A DNA stretch of 64,000 nt from Janthinobacterium tructae (GCF_006517255.1 NZ_CP041185.1:1426001-1490000); one strand, 5' to 3'. Shown: positions 53,686 to 63,242, numbered from the stretch's first letter. Numbers and translations: made by a program. The notes: generated from the sequence alone by a model not told the origin.

Positions 53686-54141
53686 TTAGCGGCTGTTGCC
53701 GCAACCTCCATTAGCCCGACGGTGCATCTGATATGAATGATCGTCCTCAGCCACGACAATTAATCCAAATCGTTCGTATAGCACCTTTGCTGGGTTTGTC
53801 TTCAACACGCCAAGAGAGAGCGTCGCACCTGCGGCAGCCGCCTCGGCGATTGTGCTGGCAAGAAGCTGGCTGCCAACGCCTTGACCTTGTAGGGCTGGAC
53901 TAAGTTGAATTTGAATTAGTTGCCATTGAACTCCATCGCGCAAGAGCTTGAGCAAACCAACCGGTGTCGCGCCTCGCAGCAATATTTCAGCGCAGTCAAA
54001 TCGATACAGGATGCGTACGCGATGATCGGCCTCGCTCGTACCAAGGCCGGATGCAGCCAGGTGTTGATCCATCGTCTGACAGCGTAGCGTCAGCAGGAAC
54101 GGGATGTCATCGAGACGGGCGGGACGGCGGAAGATATGCAT
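53686..54141 (-). CDS. GNAT N-acetyltransferase
   Basis: 151 residues. Start IFRRPARLDDIPFLLTLRCQ is a typical GNAT N-terminus, acetyl-CoA loop LSPALQGQGVGSQLLAS (QxxGxG), then LGVLKTNPAKVLYERFGLIV. ATG at 54141 is chosen because the fold begins there; the frame is open further upstream without a start signal. Substrate unknown. The 294 bp between this gene and the tannase gene hold no recognisable feature. Confidence 0.8.
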   Translation of the reverse strand: MHIFRRPARLDDIPFLLTLRCQTMDQHLAASGLGTSEADHRVRILYRFDCAEILLRGATPVGLLKLLRDGVQWQLIQIQLSPALQGQGVGSQLLASTIAEAAAAGATLSLGVLKTNPAKVLYERFGLIVVAEDDHSYQMHRRANGGCGNSR

Positions 54142-54435
54142 GATATCGAAAAGGATGATGATGGAAGCTGAGTTTCCGCTCGATGGAAGAGCCGGGCGCC
54201 ATTGCATTACGCCAACGACCGACTCGATTTGAGAGCAGAACGCCGGGACAGCGGTATCGGGGGCATGGTATCGAGTTCCAGTTCTGCCTGGATAATGCCA
54301 GTGTAACCCCGAGCAAAACGAATAGGCCACCGCTCACACGATGGAGCCATAACGTGACGGCAGGGTTGAGCTTGACGCGAGCGCTGGCACGCCCACCTGA
54401 TCAATCTAGTGTGGGCGGCCAGAAGGCCTGAGCTA

Positions 54436-56187
54436 TCAAAGTGCGCAAGCGAAATTCTCCGCCTTTTCGGGATCGCCATTACCGCGGTAGCGCGCCACTT
54501 CCGGATACGGGCAAAGCGGGCGGGTTCGGCCCGGCCATGGTGTGCCCGGCCCCGCACTGGCTTCGAGACGGTCCGGCGCGCGGCCGTGCTCAACCCAGTC
54601 CACCATCGCCGCCAGGGAATCGAACTCCGTCGTGGCCGGACCGCCCGAGCAGTGGCACATTCCCGGCACAGGAAACACCCGCGCGAACTCGCCGGCCCGG
54701 CCATGCTCGCGCCGGTTCAACTGGTCGAACCAGTCGAGCGTGTCCGCCAGGGAAAACACCGGATCGGATTCTCCGTGCGGCACCATCAGGCGGCCGTGGC
54801 GCGCCTTGAAGCGCGTCAGGTCGGTCGAGCGCGCGGAGATATCTTCCCAGGCAGAGTGCCGGAATGGCGCCGCCACCGCCTGGACCTTTGCCGCCGCGCT
54901 GTCGAAGTCAAGTCCGATCTGATAGTCGGCCAGTGCCTGTGGTCCCGGCGGCAACATCACCGGCGGCGTGCTGAACACCGAGGCCAGCGCCTGGCCGCCC
55001 AGCACCACGTTAAGCGGCGGCACCTGGCCGTCCTCCGAGCCGATCTTCCATACGCGCCACGCCGGACTGTCGATCCCGGACGGCCAGAACCAGCGGTTGT
55101 AGAGGGCCTGGCCTGCGCTGCCCAACGGCCCGCGCATCGATTCGACCAGCGCATCGATCTGCGTCGGACTCAGGCAGTCGGCCGTCGCACCGCTGGCCGG
55201 ACATATTTTTCCGCGCAGCTGCGCCAGCACCTTCCGGTCGGTGCAGCGATCCAAGTCGGCGACCATGCCATCGCGCAGACCGTCGTCGGCGTCGCAGGCG
55301 TCGAGGATCGCCTCGCGCACCAGCTTGAGCTGCACACCGTTGAAGGCAGTATGCAAGCGCGACACGTCGAAGCCGGCGGCGCCGGGCGTCTGGATAACAC
55401 GGCTGAAGGCGCGCGTGTCCCAGGCCTCCGCCAGGGCCGCCTTGGGCAGCGCGAAGCCCGGTGCAGAAGCGATGATGCCATCGAAGATTTCGGGATAGCG
55501 CTGGGCGAACGCCATGCCCTCCTGCCCGCCCTTGGAACAGCCGACGAAATAGTTATAGCGCGGTTTTTGTCCGTAGTACTGACGCACCAGCCAAAGGCCG
55601 GCGTCGGCGCTGCGCTTGAGCGACGCGTGGCCGTAGTCGCTGCGCGCGGCCGGATCGGAAGCAAATACCATTTGTCCGCCGCGCAGCGGGTCGTTGTTGC
55701 TGGCGTTGTCGTGGCCGGAGTCCTGGCTCAGCACCGCGTAATGCCGTTCGATGGCGGTGTCGTCGGCGCCATATAGCTTGCCGGTGGCGTCGCCGATGTC
55801 GCCGTTGCTGCCGCCGCCGCCCTGGAACAGGAAACGGTTATTCCAGTCCGACGGCAGCCGCAGGCGGAAACGAATCGCGTAACGCTGGCCGTCGGCCTGG
55901 CGCGCCGGCGTCTCGGCGATCAATTCGCAGTGGGCCGGCAATTTGGCCATGTGCGTGCCGCCCTGCTCCAGGCGGATTTCCTGGGGCTCGCCCTCGGCGT
56001 GATAGATCGCCTGCCGCACGCGGAAGGTGCTGGAGGTGCTGGACGGTGGCGCCTTGTCAGCCATCGCCAGGCAACGTTGCTCGAAGCTAGCGCCGAAGGA
56101 CGGCGCGGTGGCGATGACGCCCAGGCAGGCGAGCAGCACCGCTGCGGCAGGCGGACGTTGTTTGTATCGAACGAAGCAGCGTGTCAT
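54436..56187 (-). CDS. tannase/feruloyl esterase family protein
   Basis: 583 residues with signal peptide (AAAVLLACLGVIATAPSFGA). The tannase CS-D-HC motif is complete: Cys-Ser in VGCSKGGQEGMAFAQRYPEI, Asp in PHGESDPVF, His-Cys in PGMCHCSGGP. The large lid domain is present, length fits the family. It would cleave galloyl, feruloyl or similar esters in the periplasm or outside. Last gene of the esterase operon, 107 bp behind the HSL-type esterase gene. Confidence 0.92.
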   Translation of the reverse strand: MTRCFVRYKQRPPAAAVLLACLGVIATAPSFGASFEQRCLAMADKAPPSSTSSTFRVRQAIYHAEGEPQEIRLEQGGTHMAKLPAHCELIAETPARQADGQRYAIRFRLRLPSDWNNRFLFQGGGGSNGDIGDATGKLYGADDTAIERHYAVLSQDSGHDNASNNDPLRGGQMVFASDPAARSDYGHASLKRSADAGLWLVRQYYGQKPRYNYFVGCSKGGQEGMAFAQRYPEIFDGIIASAPGFALPKAALAEAWDTRAFSRVIQTPGAAGFDVSRLHTAFNGVQLKLVREAILDACDADDGLRDGMVADLDRCTDRKVLAQLRGKICPASGATADCLSPTQIDALVESMRGPLGSAGQALYNRWFWPSGIDSPAWRVWKIGSEDGQVPPLNVVLGGQALASVFSTPPVMLPPGPQALADYQIGLDFDSAAAKVQAVAAPFRHSAWEDISARSTDLTRFKARHGRLMVPHGESDPVFSLADTLDWFDQLNRREHGRAGEFARVFPVPGMCHCSGGPATTEFDSLAAMVDWVEHGRAPDRLEASAGPGTPWPGRTRPLCPYPEVARYRGNGDPEKAENFACAL

Positions 56188-56294
56188 GTTGTCATCCCGA
56201 TGTGATTAACTTGATAAAAACGAAGCCGGACGGCGGGCGCCCCATTTAGCGCGGCCGCCTCCGTGCCGGCGCAAGTGCGCTTGATGGTGAGGCG

Positions 56295-57389
56295 TCAGGA
56301 TTCGACGTGGCCGATTAAAAAAGCTACCGTCTTGGCGATGGCGCGCTGGGCCTCCGGGCTGGTGTCAGCCATCGTCTGGTGCACGTGCGGCATGCCCTCG
56401 TAGGCATCGAGCGTCACGGCGACGCCACCGGCGGCCATCGCCTGGTACAAGCGCACCGAGTCCGACAGCAAGACCTCGCGCAAGCCGCATTGCACCAGGG
56501 TTGGCGGATAGTTTTTGCTGTAGTTGCCATACACCGGCGAGGCGTACGGATTACGCCGCTCGCCTGCGCCGACATAGGCGTCACGGCTCGGCCGCAACGT
56601 CTCCGTCGAGACGATGGGATCGGCGGCGGCCAGGGTGAGCAGGGTGTCGCCCTGAAAGTCGAGATCGGACCAAGGCGACCACAGCGCGGCGGCGGCCGGC
56701 AATGGTATCTTGCTGTCGCGCATCCGCAGCAAGGCGCCCGCCAGCAGGCCGCCGCCGGCCGAGTCGCCGAAGCAGCCGATCCGGCGCGGCGCGTAGCCAT
56801 CGGCATAGAGCGCGGCGAACACCTTGCCCACGTCGTCGGTGGTGCGCTCCCACTTCGCGCGTGGCGCCGTGGTGTAGTCGATCGAGACGACGCAAAAGCC
56901 CGTCGCCAGCGCCATTTGCGCTGGCGCCAGCAGCGTCGAACTGGCCGTGCCGAGCGTGTAGGCGCCACCGTGAGCGTAGACGATCAGGCAGTCCCGACGC
57001 CGCACATGCGGTGGCTCCAGCCATATCACCGGCACGCCGCCGAGCGTGCCCTTGCGCGATCGCACGCCGGTGGCGGAGACGCGCTCACGGCTCATTTCCT
57101 CGAACATCGCCGCCAGGCGCTGGCGCAAGGCGTCCCAGGCTTCCACATCGTCCGGCGACGGCAGCGCCGGTTTGGGGAAGGCCGCCAGGTCGGCGAACAT
57201 CCTGGGCCAGCCTGGCGACACCGTCGGAGGCAGCGGTATCGGCCCCGGCGCCGCCGAGACGGGAGCCGCCGCCCGGGCTGCCCCGTGTGCCGCGACGGCG
57301 GCCGCCAGCGCACCGCACGCGCTTAAAAAGGCGCGCCGTGGCGCGGTGTGCACGGACCTGGAATCGGACTTGAAATTAAACTCGCTCAT
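56295..57389 (-). CDS. HSL-family esterase, Tat-exported
   Basis: 364 residues. N-terminus TAPRRAFLSACGALAAAVAA is a twin-arginine-type signal. Oxyanion motif VYAHGGAYTLG and nucleophile FGDSAGGGLLAGAL mark the hormone-sensitive-lipase group; Asp is in the segment PPTLVQCGLREVLLSDS region and His in GMPHVHQTMAD. It hydrolyses short acyl esters. AAGGAG precedes the ATG; the gene begins 4 nt after the SGNH esterase stop. Confidence 0.9.
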   Translation of the reverse strand: MSEFNFKSDSRSVHTAPRRAFLSACGALAAAVAAHGAARAAAPVSAAPGPIPLPPTVSPGWPRMFADLAAFPKPALPSPDDVEAWDALRQRLAAMFEEMSRERVSATGVRSRKGTLGGVPVIWLEPPHVRRRDCLIVYAHGGAYTLGTASSTLLAPAQMALATGFCVVSIDYTTAPRAKWERTTDDVGKVFAALYADGYAPRRIGCFGDSAGGGLLAGALLRMRDSKIPLPAAAALWSPWSDLDFQGDTLLTLAAADPIVSTETLRPSRDAYVGAGERRNPYASPVYGNYSKNYPPTLVQCGLREVLLSDSVRLYQAMAAGGVAVTLDAYEGMPHVHQTMADTSPEAQRAIAKTVAFLIGHVES

Positions 57390-57393
57390 TCTG

Positions 57394-58329
57394 TTACTCC
57401 TTGACGGTAGGTATGGCGGCGCGCCCGTTTTGCGACCTCTTGTCGGGTAATTGGCCGAGCGCGGATTCCAGTACGCTTTTCATGCGCGCATAGCCCCGGT
57501 TGTTCGGATGGACGCCATCGTTCGAAAAGTCCGCGCGGAACGTGCCATCGGGCGCCGCCAGCACCGCATGGTAGTCGACGTAGACCAGGTCCTCGCTGAG
57601 CGCTAGCGCCTTGAGCCAGCGGTTCAACGCCTCGATACGCGCCGGTGTGCCGGGGCTGGGCCGCCAGGGCATGCTGGCCGCCGGCGGGATGCTCGCCAGC
57701 AGCACGGCTATCCCCTGACGCTTGGCGATCGCCACCATGGCCTCGATGTTGTCCTGATAACGCTGCGCCGAGGTGGGGCCGGTATTGCCGGCGATATCGT
57801 TAGTGCCCGCCATGAGATGGACGAAACGGGGACGCAACGCCGCCACGTCGGCGGCAAAGCGCAACAGGATCTGCGGCGAAGTCTGCCCCGCGATGCCGCG
57901 ATTGAGCCAGTGGTCACCGAACACCCGGGCCGCCGACTCTGACCATAACTCGGTAATCGAGTCGCCCAGGAAGACACCGTCGATGGCGGTGCCGGCCGCC
58001 GTCACGGTGGCGTTGGCGGCGGCGTAGCGGCACAGGTCCGGCCAGTCGAGCTGGCGCCGCATTTCCTCGGCCCGCGCCCGCTGCGTCATGATCGGACCGG
58101 CGATCAGGCGCTCCAGTTCCGCAGGACGCATGGCGCCGGGCTCGATGAACATGTCGACCAGCGCGCGCGGCACGTCGGGTAGCGCCGGCAAGCCGGTGCA
58201 AGGTGCCTCGACCATGCCTTGCGTATTCGGGGATGGCGTCGCGGCGGCCGCCGGCAGCACGCAGCACAGCGCGGCGGCGACAGCGGCGGCAAGGCGCCTA
58301 CGCGCCAGAATTGCGAAGTGAATCGTCAT
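57394..58329 (-). CDS. SGNH/GDSL esterase
   Basis: 311 residues with signal peptide (RRRLAAAVAAALCCVLPAAA). Block I GVFLGDSITELWSESA (Ser), block II Gly in NRGIAGQTSPQ, block III MAGTNDIAG (Asn), block V FSNDGVHPNNRGY (Asp and His). It resembles carbohydrate acetyl esterases that deacetylate polysaccharides or oligosaccharides. ATG at 58329 with AGGATC upstream; it overlaps the CE1-like gene by 32 bp, so coupling is tight. Confidence 0.9.
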   Translation of the reverse strand: MTIHFAILARRRLAAAVAAALCCVLPAAAATPSPNTQGMVEAPCTGLPALPDVPRALVDMFIEPGAMRPAELERLIAGPIMTQRARAEEMRRQLDWPDLCRYAAANATVTAAGTAIDGVFLGDSITELWSESAARVFGDHWLNRGIAGQTSPQILLRFAADVAALRPRFVHLMAGTNDIAGNTGPTSAQRYQDNIEAMVAIAKRQGIAVLLASIPPAASMPWRPSPGTPARIEALNRWLKALALSEDLVYVDYHAVLAAPDGTFRADFSNDGVHPNNRGYARMKSVLESALGQLPDKRSQNGRAAIPTVKE

Positions 58330-59413
58330 GATGATCCTTGTTAAATAATGTACCGACAAAATCGATGAAATTGCGCCGCCAGACCGGCCATGCATGCGCG
58401 CCGTCGACCACTTGCCAACTGTGCGCGACGCCGCGCGCGGCCAGCCAGTCGACGAAGCCACGGACGTCGTCGATCAAAAAATCGTCGCACCCGCAACTGA
58501 CGGACAGGCGCGGCATCGCCGCCGGCGACGTCGCCTGCCGCAGGCAGGCCTCGAAATCGCCTTCGAACATGAAGATGGCGGGACTGAACGCGCCGACATG
58601 GGCGAACCGGTGCGGCGCGTTCAGACCGACGAACAGCGCCTGCGCACCGCCCATCGACAAGCCGCCGACCGCCCTGCCCCGTCGGTTGGTGTCAACCGAA
58701 TAGCTACGCTCGACAACCGGCAACACCTCGTCGAGCAGACTGGCGCCCGACAGCTCGATGTTGCGCAGCGCCACCCCGGCGGGCGGCGGCGGCAAGTCGC
58801 TGGCCATGCCTGGATCGCAATGCCCGGATGGACACACCACCAGCATGGGCCGGCAACGGCCGTCGTGAATCAGCGCGTCGAGCATGACGTCGGCGCGTCC
58901 GGCGCTGAACCATGCGCCCGCTGCATCGCCCAAGCCATGCAGCAAATACAGCACCGGGTAGGCGCGGCCGGAACGCCGGTCGTAACCGGGCGGGGTATAG
59001 ACGTAGAACTCGCGGTCGCCGCCGATGGTGGCAGAACGGTAACTGTGGCGCACCACCAGCCCGCGCGGCACGTCGCCATACTGCCATGGCAACGCAGCGG
59101 CGTCGGACCGGCCGGGCAGCAACACCATGCTCTCCCCCAGGCCCGTGCTGGACGGCTTGATCCACGGGTTGGCGGGATCGAGCACGGACACGCCATCGAT
59201 GACGAGCCGGTAGCAATACAGGTCTGGCGGCAGCGCAGGGCTGCTACCGCGCCAGATGCCGTCGGCGGCGCGGTCCAGAGGCAGCGGCGCCGCCAGCGCG
59301 TCGAGCTCGACCCGTACCTGGCGGGCCGCCGGCGCCTCCACCCGGAAAATCAGCGAGCCGTCGCCGCCCACCTCGGGCGAACGGATGGCTGGCCGAAAGA
59401 CTTTACCTAGCAT
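58298..59413 (-). CDS. CE1-type esterase with CBM48-like N-terminus
   Basis: 371 residues without signal peptide. An N-terminal beta-sandwich (about 10-100; SLIFRVEAPAARQVRVELDA) of the CBM48/E-set type is joined to an esterase-D/feruloyl-esterase domain: LYLLHGLGDAAGAWF, nucleophile GRAVGGLSMGGAQALFVGLN and His in VVDGAHAWPVWR. This domain pair is typical of xylan-linked feruloyl/acetyl esterases. GGAG lies 8 nt upstream. It follows the TonB receptor by 45 bp. The missing signal suggests cytoplasmic action on imported oligomers. Confidence 0.9.
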   Translation of the reverse strand: MLGKVFRPAIRSPEVGGDGSLIFRVEAPAARQVRVELDALAAPLPLDRAADGIWRGSSPALPPDLYCYRLVIDGVSVLDPANPWIKPSSTGLGESMVLLPGRSDAAALPWQYGDVPRGLVVRHSYRSATIGGDREFYVYTPPGYDRRSGRAYPVLYLLHGLGDAAGAWFSAGRADVMLDALIHDGRCRPMLVVCPSGHCDPGMASDLPPPPAGVALRNIELSGASLLDEVLPVVERSYSVDTNRRGRAVGGLSMGGAQALFVGLNAPHRFAHVGAFSPAIFMFEGDFEACLRQATSPAAMPRLSVSCGCDDFLIDDVRGFVDWLAARGVAHSWQVVDGAHAWPVWRRNFIDFVGTLFNKDHHDDSLRNSGA

Positions 59414-59458
59414 GCGCTGGACTCCGTTGGTTGGATATTGTTGAATGCGCGGTCATGT

Positions 59459-61804
59459 TCAATAGAAGGTGTAGCCGACACGCAGGCCGAAGGTGCGCCG
59501 CGGCATGTACGACGCGATACTGAGCGCCAGGATCTGCGTGTTGCTGGTGTAGACCTGGCGGTCCTCGGCGTTATAGACGTGGGCGTTGACGTTCCAGCGC
59601 CTGTCCTGGCTTTGCCAGTCGAGGTTGAGGTCGGTCTTGCTGTAGGCCTTGCGGTAGCCGAGCAGCGGATCGGTGCTGCTCAGGCTATCGATGACCGAAT
59701 GGCTGCCGCTCTGCCAATACGTCTGGATCGACGGCGTCCACTGCCCGTTGGCACCCAGCTCAACGGTATGGGCGTAGCGCAGGCGCGCGCTGACCTTGGG
59801 CGCGTTGGGTAAGCGCCGACCGCTGTTGTCGAGCGGTGCGGTGTTGATCGGCGTGGGTGCGAAGTTGTTGTACAGCGCGTCGACGGCGTTGGCGTTGTCG
59901 ATGCCCGGCGCGACGCTGCCGAACTTGGCGTCGAGCAGAGTAAGGAAGCCCTGCAGATGGTCCTGGCGCGTGACCCTCCAGTCGAGCTCGGCCTCGATGC
60001 CGCGCACGCGCGCAGTGGCGGCGTTACCGGTCACGACGGTGTTGTTGCCCGACAGATTCTTGCCGATGGTGCTCACCTGCAGGTCCTTGTAATCCATGCT
60101 GAAGGCCGTCAGGTTCAGGCCCAACGTGTCGCCGCGCAGCCGGCCACGCCAGCCCGCCTCGAAGCTGGTCAGGGTCTCCGGCTTGTAGGTCAGGTACGGG
60201 GTCGCCACGTTCGGCGTGACGCCGCCGCCGCGATATCCGGTCGACACGGTGGCGTACAACATGTCGGTTTTGCTCAGGTCGAACTCGGACGTCACCTTGT
60301 AGCTGGTGTTGCGCGAGCTGGTGGTGCCGGAGGCGTTGACCGCAGGGCCGAACGGTACGCCGCACGGCAGGTTGGCCGCCAGCGCATGCATGGTCCCGTA
60401 CAGGCAAGCCTGGGTATCGGTGTCGGTCAGCGCCGTGTCCCGCGTGCCTCGCAGGCCCAGGGTCATGCGCCAGACATCGGAAACGCTGTAGGTGGCCTGG
60501 CCGAAGGCCGCCCTGGAGGTGTTCTTCAACGCGTTGTTGCGCACCGCCGCGTCGAGGTTGCCATAGCCGGACGGCAGGTTGCCGGCGCCGGGAGCGAAGG
60601 CGAGGCCCAGCGGCAGCACGCTAGCCAGCGGTGCCGGCAGTGCGTTGGCGATACGTACCCCGTAGAGTCCGGTCTGCTCGTCGCGATAGTCGTACAGGCC
60701 GCCGACCAGTTTGAGGCGGTCGCTCTCGTAATTGACGTTCAACTCGTGGCTCCGGGTGATGGTCTTGTTGTCCTTGTTGTAGAGGCTGAAGATGCCGGAG
60801 TTGAGGTCGACGCCGTTGTTGACCAGCTTGGTCAAGCCGGCCAGGTAGGTCACCGTCCAATCGTCGTTGACGGCCCACACCAGCGACGAGCGCAGCCCCG
60901 TCTGGGCCAGATCCTTGCGGATGTTGGTGCCGGCGCCGCCACCGCCGATGCCGCCGACGTTGGTGTCGACCGGCACGGTGACACGCTTGCCCAGAGTGCC
61001 GGCGGCAATGCTGGCGTCGGGGAAGTAGTTATAGGCGACGCTGTGAACCGCCGCAATCGTACCCTTGTCCTCTAGCTTGCTCAACGACACATTCCATTTC
61101 AGGCTGTCGCCCAGTTGCCAGGCCGCCGCCAGGCGCACGCTTGACAGGTCGACCTCGCCGTAGCGGCTGGAGACCGCCCTGCCCGGCTCGTCACCGTCGC
61201 TGGTGCGCCGCAATACGGAGGCGCGCAGAAGCAGCGTCTCGGATACCGGTACGTTCACTACGGCGCGCGCGGTCACGTCATTGTGGTCGCCATAGCTGAC
61301 GTCGCCGAACAGTTGCTGGCGCGCGGTCGGGCGCGCGGTGATTACATTGACCACGCCGACGGTGGCGTTGCGGCCGTACACCGTGCCCTGCGGGCCGCGC
61401 AGCGCCTCGATGCGGCCGACGTCGTACAGCCCGAGACTCAGCACTTGATAGTTCGGTTCGTAGATGCCGTCGACGTGGACCGCGACCGTCGAGTAACCGC
61501 CGAAGGAGGCGTTGCTGCCGATGCCGCGCATGGAGAAGCCGTTGCTGGCGACGGCCATGTTAGGCACCGACGAGGCGATGTCGGTCAGCGAAGTGATGCC
61601 TTGCGCGTCCAGCGCCTTCTGGCTGACCACGCTGACCGCGAGTGGCGCCTTCGACAGTACTTCCGAACGGCGCTGGGCGGTGATGGTCACCGCTTCGAGT
61701 GTGCCCGTGTCGGCTGCCTTGGCGGCGGCCTCCTGCGCGTGGACGCCAGCAGCGTGCATCAGCATGGCGCACGCCAGGGAAAGGGGGGTGAGTTGAAACT
61801 TCAT
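59459..61804 (-). CDS. TonB-dependent outer membrane receptor
   Basis: 781 residues. Signal peptide, TonB-box region (GTLEAVTITAQRRSEVL), plug domain (FSMRGIGSNASFGGYSTVAV, RIEALRGPQGTVYGRNATVG) and a beta-barrel ending in the terminal aromatic GLRVGYTFY. No N-terminal STN signalling domain, so it is a pure transporter. AAGGAG precedes the ATG. It is first in an operon with four esterase genes and lies downstream of two LacI-type operators, suggesting import of an esterified aromatic or carbohydrate. Confidence 0.94.
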   Translation of the reverse strand: MKFQLTPLSLACAMLMHAAGVHAQEAAAKAADTGTLEAVTITAQRRSEVLSKAPLAVSVVSQKALDAQGITSLTDIASSVPNMAVASNGFSMRGIGSNASFGGYSTVAVHVDGIYEPNYQVLSLGLYDVGRIEALRGPQGTVYGRNATVGVVNVITARPTARQQLFGDVSYGDHNDVTARAVVNVPVSETLLLRASVLRRTSDGDEPGRAVSSRYGEVDLSSVRLAAAWQLGDSLKWNVSLSKLEDKGTIAAVHSVAYNYFPDASIAAGTLGKRVTVPVDTNVGGIGGGGAGTNIRKDLAQTGLRSSLVWAVNDDWTVTYLAGLTKLVNNGVDLNSGIFSLYNKDNKTITRSHELNVNYESDRLKLVGGLYDYRDEQTGLYGVRIANALPAPLASVLPLGLAFAPGAGNLPSGYGNLDAAVRNNALKNTSRAAFGQATYSVSDVWRMTLGLRGTRDTALTDTDTQACLYGTMHALAANLPCGVPFGPAVNASGTTSSRNTSYKVTSEFDLSKTDMLYATVSTGYRGGGVTPNVATPYLTYKPETLTSFEAGWRGRLRGDTLGLNLTAFSMDYKDLQVSTIGKNLSGNNTVVTGNAATARVRGIEAELDWRVTRQDHLQGFLTLLDAKFGSVAPGIDNANAVDALYNNFAPTPINTAPLDNSGRRLPNAPKVSARLRYAHTVELGANGQWTPSIQTYWQSGSHSVIDSLSSTDPLLGYRKAYSKTDLNLDWQSQDRRWNVNAHVYNAEDRQVYTSNTQILALSIASYMPRRTFGLRVGYTFY

Positions 61805-61910
61805 CTGGTCTCCTTGATTTTTTAGGTTCCGAGCTTGTCCTCATACTCGATGCGCCGTCGCCTCGGTCGTACCGGGCTTTGATGACTAGCAATCTGAACG
61901 TCGCTTTTGC

Positions 61911-61922
61911 GCAATCGATTGC
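61911..61922. promoter_or_regulatory. LacI-family operator 1
   Basis: GCAATCGATTGC is a perfect 12-bp palindrome centred on CG, embedded in TTTTGCGCAATCGATTGCTC. It is 107 bp before the TonB receptor start. The same 20-bp context recurs at operator 2. Confidence 0.8.
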
Positions 61923-62054
61923 TCACTATCGCATTTCTGTGGATTGACTGCAATAACTTAATTATTTTTTGCCGAAAACTGACATTTTTAAGCGTGGAAA
62001 GCTTTTCGAATGACATTTGCGCTGCGAACGTGTATATAGACAGAGCCATTTTGC

Positions 62055-62066
62055 GCAATCGGTTGC
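62055..62066. promoter_or_regulatory. LacI-family operator 2
   Basis: GCAATCGGTTGC, one base from perfect symmetry, in the context TTTTGCGCAATCGGTTGCTT. It is 100 bp before the LacI start and 144 bp centre to centre from operator 1, so looping or control of both divergent promoters is possible. Confidence 0.78.
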
Positions 62067-62165
62067 TTATTCGCCGCCTGCGTGCGACGTGAAGGTTGGT
62101 GATGCCCGGTGTAAGATGCCCGGCGAGTAACCATCGCAATTTTTAAATAGTTATCGGGATTCACA

Positions 62166-63242
62166 ATGACTGAGAAGAAGCAGCCGGACGACAGCGTGGC
62201 CTCACCTTTCCAGCGGCCGTCGCGCACACAGATGGAAGACATCGCACGGATGGCCGGTGTGTCGCGCTCGACCGTGTCTCGGGTGCTGTCCGGGACCGGG
62301 CGCATCGGTGAGGAAACCCGCAAGCGCATCACCGAACTGGCCAAAACGAGCAATTACAGCATCGACGCCAGCGCCAGGAATCTGCGCTTGAATCAAAACC
62401 GCACCATCTCGGTGGTGGTGCCGTACGACCCGGTCGAGCAATTGCCGCTGTCGGAACCGTTCTTTCTCACATTGATCGGCAGCATCGCCGACGCCCTGAC
62501 CGCGTGCGGCATGGATATGCTGCTGTCGCGGGTGTCGGCCGACCGGCTCGATCTGGCGGCGGAGGCGTACAAGGGTGGGCGGTGCCTCGGCTTCATCCTG
62601 ATCGGCCAGTGGGGGCATCATGACCAATTGACGGCGATGGCCGTGCAAGGCTTGCCGTTCGTGGTGTGGGGCGCACGGCTGCCCGGGCAATTGTACGGTT
62701 CGGTGGGCGGCGACGACGTGCAGGGCGGCTTCCTGGCGACCTCGCACCTGCTCGATGCGGGCGTGCGGCGCATCGCCTTCCTGGGCGACACGGCACTACC
62801 CGAGATCAGCCAGCGCCACACCGGCTATCTGCAGGCTCACCACGCGCGCGGGCTGATCCCCGCCGCCGACCTGACCCTGGCGGCCAACCAGTCGCGCGAA
62901 TCGGTGGTCGCCGCGATCGCCGAGCGCTATCCCCGCGACGGTGGGTTCGACGGAATTTTCGCCTCCACCGACCCGATGGCGATGAACGCGATCGGCGCGC
63001 TGGCGGCGCTCGGCAAAAAAGTGCCGGACGACGTGCGCGTGATCGGCTACGACGACATCATCACCGCCTCCAATTTTCAGCCGCCGCTGAGCTCAGTGCG
63101 CACGCCGATGATCGACGCAGGCAAGGCGCTGGTCGATAGTCTGCTGGCGCAATTATCGGGCACGCCGCCGCGGCAGTTGCAGCTTGCATCGTCGCTGGTG
63201 ATACGGGAGAGCAGCGGCAGCGGACCGCGCGCCGCAAGCTAG
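62166..63242 (+). CDS. LacI-family regulator of the esterase locus
   Basis: 358 residues. HTH and hinge: MEDIARMAGVSRSTVSRVLS then RKRITELAKTSNYSIDASAR. The effector domain is a periplasmic-binding-like fold (FDGIFASTDPMAMNAIGALA, VRVIGYDDIITASNFQPPLS). It is divergent from the TonB receptor with two CG-centred palindromes between. A 42-bp stretch inside the gene (62540-62581, coding DRLDLAAEAYKGGR) is repeated inverted downstream. Ligand unknown, presumably a breakdown product of the imported ester. Confidence 0.92.
   Translation: MTEKKQPDDSVASPFQRPSRTQMEDIARMAGVSRSTVSRVLSGTGRIGEETRKRITELAKTSNYSIDASARNLRLNQNRTISVVVPYDPVEQLPLSEPFFLTLIGSIADALTACGMDMLLSRVSADRLDLAAEAYKGGRCLGFILIGQWGHHDQLTAMAVQGLPFVVWGARLPGQLYGSVGGDDVQGGFLATSHLLDAGVRRIAFLGDTALPEISQRHTGYLQAHHARGLIPAADLTLAANQSRESVVAAIAERYPRDGGFDGIFASTDPMAMNAIGALAALGKKVPDDVRVIGYDDIITASNFQPPLSSVRTPMIDAGKALVDSLLAQLSGTPPRQLQLASSLVIRESSGSGPRAAS
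62540..62581 (+). repeat. 42-bp inverted repeat, copy in LacI gene
   Basis: Matches the reverse complement of 63282-63323 at 40 of 42 positions (differences at the eighth base, C/A, and the 37th, T/C). Both copies are read as LDLAAEAYKGGR or IDLAAEAYKGGR on their own strands. Confidence 0.9.

Noticed and set aside
53294..53704. 136-codon minus-strand frame beside the tRNA fragment
   Set aside because: No ribosome site, no family resemblance, overlaps the GNAT gene end and the repeat pair; treated as chance.
54405..54435. GGCC-AGAA-GGCC hairpin after the tannase gene as terminator
   Set aside because: Stem of four pairs and no T-run; not a convincing terminator.
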